A program made the translations under genes and the position numbers. 64,000 nt of DNA from Bisporella sp. PMI_857 (taxonomy: Eukaryota > Ascomycota > Leotiomycetes > Helotiales > Helotiaceae), in the NCBI GenBank assembly GCA_021307315.1, contig JAJSPD010000070.1, forward strand, positions 62,001 through 126,000, in the 5' to 3' direction. Position 1 is the first letter of the stretch. Every line of letters starts with the position of its first letter. Shown here piece after piece: positions 58,557 through 64,000 of this stretch. The notes beneath the pieces were generated by a model. That model saw nothing but the letters and a program-made list of their open reading frames with translations, searched no databases and was not told where the DNA came from.

Positions 58557-60484
58557 GAAGAGTATGGAGAGCAAGAAGAGTATGGAAGTCACAGGTATTC
58601 TAGCGATGAAGTTGACGAAGCAGGACATTAAAAATATGAAGGTTATAACGGCAATGGATTCTACGAACCTTATGGTGAAGAAGACCAGGAAGGTTGCGAC
58701 AGCCATAGTTATGGCTGAGATGAATCTGGCAATGTGTCCGCTCGAGACAGGAAGAAAGTATGTGCGGTTTAGTGTTTTTGCGTTTTCGGTTTTTTCTGAT
58801 TATTTTCCTTTCTTTAGATAGTTTTAATGAAGCTTCCTCTTCTGCGACCTGCCGATACAGCTCTACATGCAATGCTATGAGCGCAAAAATCGTCAGAGAT
58901 TGCTAAATGAGAGATTTGATGGTTTTCCTGGAATAAGCGCCTGTCAGTGCGACTGAAAGCCTCCTATCACGCCACTTCTGCAAGGCCCGCCGCCTCTTTT
59001 TTCAACACCCATAAAAGCAGCCTATATTGGAACGCTGATTTCTTTTTTCAAGGTAGGCCAAGGAAATATCGTTAACTAGACGATTAATCCATTGTAAAGC
59101 AAAGTTGCCGCGCGCATGGTCTAGCAAAATTCGGAAAGAAAGGCTGAAAGGCTGGTCAGTTGGTTAGTTGATTAGTTGGTTTTCTGGGATCGCTTGTTTT
59201 GTAGGGGCAAGAGTCGCTGCAGGGGTTGGGCGGGTTTGGCTTGGCTGGGCTTGGTTATGGAAATCGTGCTTCTATGTACGTATTAGGGGTTTTTGGGTTT
59301 AGGGGAGGTACAGGGGGAGGGGATTTAGGAAGTGTTCATCGCTGATGGTAAGGAGATTGATTCATAATGTGCTGAGACGGAAAGAGATAACGTAGCATTG
59401 GGGCTTGGGAAAGTTAGAGGGAAGGAGATTGGTAAATTTCATGGCTAGTGGTGAGAATATCAGTTCAAGTCGCTCACTGACGGACAAAATAACGTAAATG
59501 GAGTGATAATTCTTATACAACTACAGAAGAGGCTACACATGAAACTCGGGATCGACGCCATTCACCTCAGCCTTGCCAACTGCGGCCACTATTCTCACTG
59601 ACACTTGCTGGCTTGATTCCAATTATAATTTACATCCATATTTTGAGCCCCAGTGATTACTATGCACGCCTTGTCGAATCGGCAGAGCCAGTTCGAATTG
59701 TGGCAATCCATCTTCGCACACGACGTCCGCGATCTCTTCCATGACTTCTTCGTCCTCGTCCCCTGCTCTTTGTGCATTATCAAGCCTTTGAAAAAGTTTC
59801 CCTTCAATCGTGTTGGCTAGCGGGGCTTCGAGAGAGAGGGTAATATGGAAGTGTTTCTGGTTACATTTGATTTCAAGCTTGTACTCGCTTTTCTATGCCA
59901 TACCTCCACTCTACAACCGCACAAGTAGTGTTCTTCAGCCAACATTATGTCCTTGGATCGAGCAGCTATGGAACTAGTGTCTTCGCTTCAACTTGCCAGT
60001 GGATTAAGGGAATGCTCGAAAGAAGACAGAAAGAGGTGTGTGACCAAATTCTGGAGAAGCGGTTGCAAGAAGGCAGTTAGGTTTGGGTTGTTAGTCGGTG
60101 GTGTCAGGATATGAACTCATAGTGGGTCCAATAGTGTAAATAGGTGGTATTTGCTAGCAGTAGAAACGGAAAATAACTTCTAGCAGTAACGTCAGTTTGC
60201 AGCAGAATACCGAACTTTCGAACGTTATGACACTCATTGTTAAGCAACTAAACAAAGAATTAACAGTACACAGGCTTGCGGAAATAGTAAAAATAATAAC
60301 AAAATTTATTACAAAATATATATAAAATATATATTTCCAGACAGTTATCTAAAAACTGGTTTTAGTAGTTCCGGCGACACTTGTCACGGAACTGACGTGA
60401 CCATCTCATTGGCTCGGTTAGCTGAAAGTAGGGCATTGTCACGTGATGCTCCTTTTTATATACAGACGCTACAAGCACTAGCTA
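58557..60484. other. Intergenic; first 160 bp is a ghost of the upstream gene
   Basis: 58557-58718 continues the acidic reading frame after its stop (see findings). The rest is a spacer with G-rich strips (59270-59335), AT-rich sequence (60280-60345) and no recognisable gene. Confidence 0.35.
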
Positions 60485-60726
60485 TGTCACGGCCCTGGCC
60501 CTGACCCTATCTCGCTTATAGCCCCTAGATCTCGGCCCCTAACGCCACACGGCCGACTCGCTTACGCTGGCCCCTGGCCAGTCTCCTGTATATAAAGTGT
60601 TGCTTTTCTTCCTTTCTTCTACCTGTAGCCTGATCTTTTCGTTATAATAATTGATAGCCGTTCATACTTTTGAGTCCTTTCCCCTGATCCACGGATCGAG
60701 ATCCCTGTTCGCTTTGAGTTGTTACA
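60485..60726 (+). repeat. LTR-like repeat, 242 bp
   Basis: It starts TGTCACGGCCCTGGCC and ends GAGTTGTTACA, with an internal TATA (CTCCTGTATATAAAG). Its start and TATA region resemble the LTR fragment at 1-111. No target duplication is seen, so the ends are tentative. Confidence 0.45.
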
Positions 60727-61272
60727 GTTCGTCGGCTAATAACAGATTAAATCGAACCTGTATTATTTAAAAATCGAGCTTAAACTACAGCTCTCTATGT
60801 CGCAGAGAGCGCTCAGGCCGATACGACGTACGCAAGCTAAAACTTGTATTTCTTTTGCGTTTATTTATTCAAATGACAAACTTCAAGAATCATTACCTGC
60901 TTGGTAGTCGCTCAGGGGTGTTTATCTGTGGGATAATTGAAAATTCAATAACTCAATATTCAACAATGCGGGCAGTAGCTTCTTGTCTGAATTACAATGA
61001 GCAAGTACTTGAGCCGAAGATCATCGACCAGCAGATAAGTAAGAAGAATTTTTAGAAGAATACTTTCCTACTTACCCACATTGCAAAGACATTTGGAGGT
61101 TAAAGTCACTGGTGAGAAAGCTAAGGGGAAGAGACGATTTCGGTAACATTTCACACAAGGATTGGAGAGGAATTTGCAATTTCGGAACACCGATGATATT
61201 AATCTATGCTAAAAGCCCACTGAATGCTGCCTATAGAACGCCATATTATTATGCATACACGACGTTGAACTC
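60727..61272. other. Intergenic, no gene recognised
   Basis: The plus-strand frame 60855-61055 has no known match. The first 100 bp may be internal sequence of the element whose LTR lies to the left. Confidence 0.25.
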
Positions 61273-61899
61273 CTAGTTTACATTGACAGCAACCTTCTTC
61301 GACTTCTGAGACTTGGGCACAACCACATGAAGAACACCACTCTTCAAGCTGGCCACGACCTCATCCTGCTCTATCCTCTGCGAGAAGGAGAAATTTCTAG
61401 CAAAAGATCCAACACGGCGTTCTGCGACCCAGTATTTAGGCTTTGCCGTCTGGGGCTGTTGTTCTTGCTTCTCAGTAGCTTTGCTCTCTGCAGCAGTGGC
61501 TGCTGTCTCAGGAGTAGTGAGAGGAGTATCAGCTGCGTCGTATTCATCCTCAACGGTGGCATTGTGAGATCCGGAGTCGGGCTTCTCTGATGCAGTTTCT
61601 GTCGTTTGAGATTCAGTAGCTGAGGTGGCGACAGTTGTCCCGCGAGCAGTCTTCCCTTTGATGACGAGGGTTTGAGCATCGGAGAACTCGATAGAGAGGT
61701 TCTCAGGCTCAAGGCCAGCGACTTCGCCATAGAGCTCGTAAGCGTTGGCTACTTCGGTGACATCAAATCTTGGTGTGAAGGTTTCCTCAGGACGGTGGCG
61801 ACGGACGACACAGGTTTTATGTTGTGGTTGGTCGAGTTCTGAGAGGAGCTGAAAGAGGCTGGCCTCTGGAGAGAAGTGTGATTGAGGGAAGAAAGGCAT
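61273..61899 (-). CDS. Small heat-shock protein (Hsp20/Hsp30 type)
   Basis: This is an alpha-crystallin-domain chaperone of 208 residues that holds unfolded proteins under stress. I chose the inner start MPFFPQSHFSPEASLF: it matches fungal Hsp30 N-termini, and the longer frame begins in the leader. The domain is FTPRFDVTEVANAYELYGEVAGL, then LSIEFSDAQTLVIKGKT. A low-complexity Thr/Ala/Glu-rich insert of about 80 residues (TESQTTETASEKPDS, AATAAESKATEKQEQQ) follows. The second half is AERRVGSFARNFSFSQRI, EVVASLKSGVLHVVVPK. Such inserts are common in fungal Hsp30. Heat-shock elements and a TATA box lie upstream. It is intact. Confidence 0.95.
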   Translation of the reverse strand: MPFFPQSHFSPEASLFQLLSELDQPQHKTCVVRRHRPEETFTPRFDVTEVANAYELYGEVAGLEPENLSIEFSDAQTLVIKGKTARGTTVATSATESQTTETASEKPDSGSHNATVEDEYDAADTPLTTPETAATAAESKATEKQEQQPQTAKPKYWVAERRVGSFARNFSFSQRIEQDEVVASLKSGVLHVVVPKSQKSKKVAVNVN

Positions 61900-62040
61900 T
61901 TTAATTGTGTGGGTTGTTTGAGAAGGTTTGATGAGTATTGCTCGAATTGTGTTGGAAGTGCGGGATGGAAGAGCTGATCTGAGATCTGGATGTATGTGTT
62001 TTTGAATGAAGGAAAGCATTCAAACTGCTCTACGCTGGCA

Positions 62041-62050
62041 CTATATACCC
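62041..62050 (-). promoter_or_regulatory. TATA box of the Hsp gene
   Basis: GGGTATATAG on the minus strand, about 145 bp before the chosen ATG. Confidence 0.5.
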
Positions 62051-62137
62051 CAAGACTTACCTCTAGGTAACTGTGAAGACGCAATATTGATATGATAAAT
62101 CAACAATCTCCAGTGCTTACGAGTTGTCTCTCGTACT

Positions 62138-62173
62138 TTCTGGAAGAATCACGAAGTGGCTGGAAGAACCTTC
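62138..62173 (-). promoter_or_regulatory. Heat-shock elements
   Basis: TTCTGGAAGAATC (62138-62150) and GAACCTTC (62166-62173) give alternating TTC/GAA units with 2-base gaps, about 240-275 bp upstream of the Hsp start. The second is followed by a CACGTG-like word. Confidence 0.6.
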
Positions 62174-62283
62174 ACGTGCTTCTTGCACAGCCACACATTA
62201 CAAATCAACGACCAAGTCAGAGATGTAAGCTAATGCAGGTCATCAGCCATAATAGTACTAGCGCATTGTGAAATGCGGGGTAC

Positions 62284-62325
62284 AAATCAAATCAAATCAA
62301 ACCAAATCAAATCATATCATATAGT
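62284..62325. repeat. AT-rich microsatellite (CAAAT)n
   Basis: Seven or so imperfect CAAAT/CATAT units in a row between the Hsp promoter and the next gene. Confidence 0.8.
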
Positions 62326-62393
62326 GTTCCGAACCGATGCCGATTTCGAATTCTACTGTAAAGATTACATCTAAACTCTCCTAGTACTGTATC

Positions 62394-64000
62394 TTAGAAA
62401 GGACCAGCATTCCCTATTGCAAGGTCCCACAAACCATACCTACTCCGAGTCACGGTTTGGCCCCGAGGTGGCATGGCTCCAACTGATGGAAACTTCATAT
62501 TCGACGGTTTCAAGGCTCCGATTGTCATTGCTCCATCAATCCAAGACTGTCCTTCCCGTGATTGGCCTTGAGGATCGTTATTCAGCGCGTTCTTTGCTTG
62601 CGTTGACCTTGGCACACAGTCAGTCTTTCTTCGAGCTCGAAGGGCTACCCAGCACTTACCATCCTTGATACTTTGTTTCCACTCGATTCATGTACTGGTC
62701 AATAAACCAACAATACAAATCTCGGAGGCCTCTCCCGGCAGCACGTCCTCCGGATCCTAGTACAATCTCCTCGCCGGGCTGGCTGCCCCAGTTGTATGTA
62801 TTATCGAATGCTTGAAGGGTCTGCTCTATTCCCAGGGAAGTCGCTGTGAACTTTGGCCAGATAACATCATCTGACATATAGAGAAAAACGCCAGCGACCT
62901 ATGAAAAAGCCAAAGTCAGTAAGAATTGATAATGATGACTGACAGAGGCTGCCAGGAAATCAACTTACCTCTCTTTGGTATCTCTTTGTAGCTCTGATTC
63001 CACTCTGAGTATAATCAAAATTAGCGAACTCAAACATTTTGCCCTTCTTGTTATTAATTCCTTTGTGTAGGATGGCCATCAGTCCTTCATTTCCATTTCC
63101 TCCCAAATTCGTTGATAGTGCTCTCTGTAGACTGGCGGATCCGGCTACTGGTAGTGGAGCAACTGGCCCGCCTGGTATGTCGATGAGGAAGGTGGATACC
63201 CATTCATCTGAGGCCGCTCCATAACCAACTGCGGTTGGCAAAGGGATCGGACCTCTGCCTCGCAGCATTTCTAGAAAGTCTCGGATAGTTTGAGCTTCAT
63301 ATACATGATCAGCTGTAGAGCGAAGTAAATTAGCTTCTGTATAAACTGGTAGGAAAAAGAAAACACGGCGTAATAACATTGGTACTCTTGAGGGAACATT
63401 GTGTGGGACGTACTCTGAAACTCAGTCGCAGTGACCTTATCCTTATTTAGCTTGTATATATCTGTGTTGCAAGTAGAGCTAGCCTCGTCAGGATTATCGA
63501 ACGTCCAATACTTGGAGACCTTTCCTCCTGTGGCTGCCGCGTTGCAACTTGGATATGGACCGAAGTCCAAGTACCAAGTACCACCACCGTAGTCCCAAGT
63601 CAATGTCTTTTCGGTGCGCTTCTCGACTTCTGAGTCTCGGCTTACTAAGCTGTGGGCAAAGCCATTTTCGCCGAGGGAATTGGAGCTGGAAGCATTTGCT
63701 AAGAATTCTGGGAGCTCGCTTCTCTTGGCAGCTGTCCCAGAACACGTTGACTCGCCAGAATTGCCAGGCGTGAAAATACATGTGTCTTCACGTCCCATCA
63801 GCAGTCTGGATGTGGAAGAAGAACCGCATAATGGGCAAGGATATGGGTCATCAGGAGCATCACCTTGCCCTGGACACGTCAACTTTGGCACCTTAATGAC
63901 CGGGCCATATGGCTGAGCTCTCTTATTTAGCTTAGAGGCACTGTCGAAATCTTCAAAAATTTGAGGGTACGATCTGGCATTCTTTGGGTTTGTATCGTTG
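62394..64000 (-). CDS. C-terminal part of a secreted, chitinase-associated-type protein (5' end outside window)
   Basis: The frame is open to the right edge, so the N-terminal part is missing. Exons on the minus strand are 64000(partial)-63414, 63312-62969, 62898-62660 and 62607-62394, all joining in phase; introns are 101, 70 and 52 bp. The visible 461 or so residues are Cys/Gly/Ser-rich at first (CPGQGDAPDDPYPCPLCG), then YGGGTWYLDFGPYPSCN, SKYWTFDNPDEASSTC, VYEAQTIRDFLEML, then VAGVFLYMSDDVIWPKFTAT and LRDLYCWFIDQYMNRVE. This order resembles the region after the GH18 domain in fungal class V chitinases. No catalytic domain is inside the window, so the family is inferred from the tail only. 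Confidence 0.55.

Noticed and set aside
58011..58706. Hydrophobic minus-strand frame that looks like a membrane protein
   Set aside because: It is the complement of the acidic repeat tail (GAA/GAT codons read as TTC/ATC) and has no independent support.
58246..58821. Lysine/methionine/serine-rich plus-strand frame
   Set aside because: It is the shifted shadow of the acidic EEYGEQ repeat frame of the 55870-58556 gene.
62284..62325. Possible CRISPR-like or regulatory array
   Set aside because: It is a plain CAAAT microsatellite without spacers; CRISPR arrays are not expected in fungi.

Overview
The window is from a filamentous ascomycete (Pezizomycotina). Genes carry short introns of about 49-110 bp with GTAAGT-like donors, CTRAY branch sites and YAG acceptors. 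The gene families are typically fungal: Zn2Cys6 and bZIP/DUF3425 regulators, a CYP of the pisatin-demethylase type, SNG1/DUF3533, NACHT-ankyrin proteins and CorA-like proteins. Several transposons show C-to-T decay, with many CAA/CAG/TGG codons turned into stops, as repeat-induced point mutation (RIP) would produce. I cannot name the genus from sequence alone.

Layout. 1-3.1 kb is an AT-rich, RIP-decayed copia-type retroelement read on the minus strand. 3.6-5.1 kb is an SNG1-family gene broken by one stop. 6.4-7.1 kb is a MITE-like element with 52-bp inverted ends. 7.9-9.7 kb is an intact cytochrome P450. 10.5-12.5 kb is a decayed Fot1/pogo transposon with a solo LTR nested in it. 13.06-15.1 kb is an LTR interrupted by a second pogo-type transposon. 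15.6-18.6 kb is a CorA-like gene, and 18.6-18.8 kb is a second copy of that same LTR. 19.3-31.3 kb is mostly ordinary genes: bZIP regulator, two SDRs, a zinc alcohol dehydrogenase, a CENP-B/transposase-like gene and an alpha-arrestin-like gene. A Zn2Cys6 regulator follows at 31.7-33.3 kb.

34.9-58.6 kb is the most interesting part. It is a loose cluster of proteins resembling fungal NLR/heterokaryon-incompatibility genes: a frame-broken kinase-like gene; an intact alpha/beta-hydrolase-NACHT-ankyrin protein (1328 aa by my splicing); a neighbour in which a serine-less hydrolase-like domain precedes ankyrin-like repeats and a CorA-like membrane end; a six-helix-type membrane protein; and an 876-aa protein with a STAND-type N-terminus, long Q/S/K-rich coil and acidic repeat tail. 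Solo LTRs, a 180-bp MITE and decayed repeats lie around them. The right end has a small heat-shock protein with heat-shock elements, and the C-terminal part of a secreted/chitinase-associated protein running off the edge.

Exon boundaries were read by eye from splice signals and frame continuity. Exact boundaries are given where the phases agree, and uncertainty is stated where they do not.
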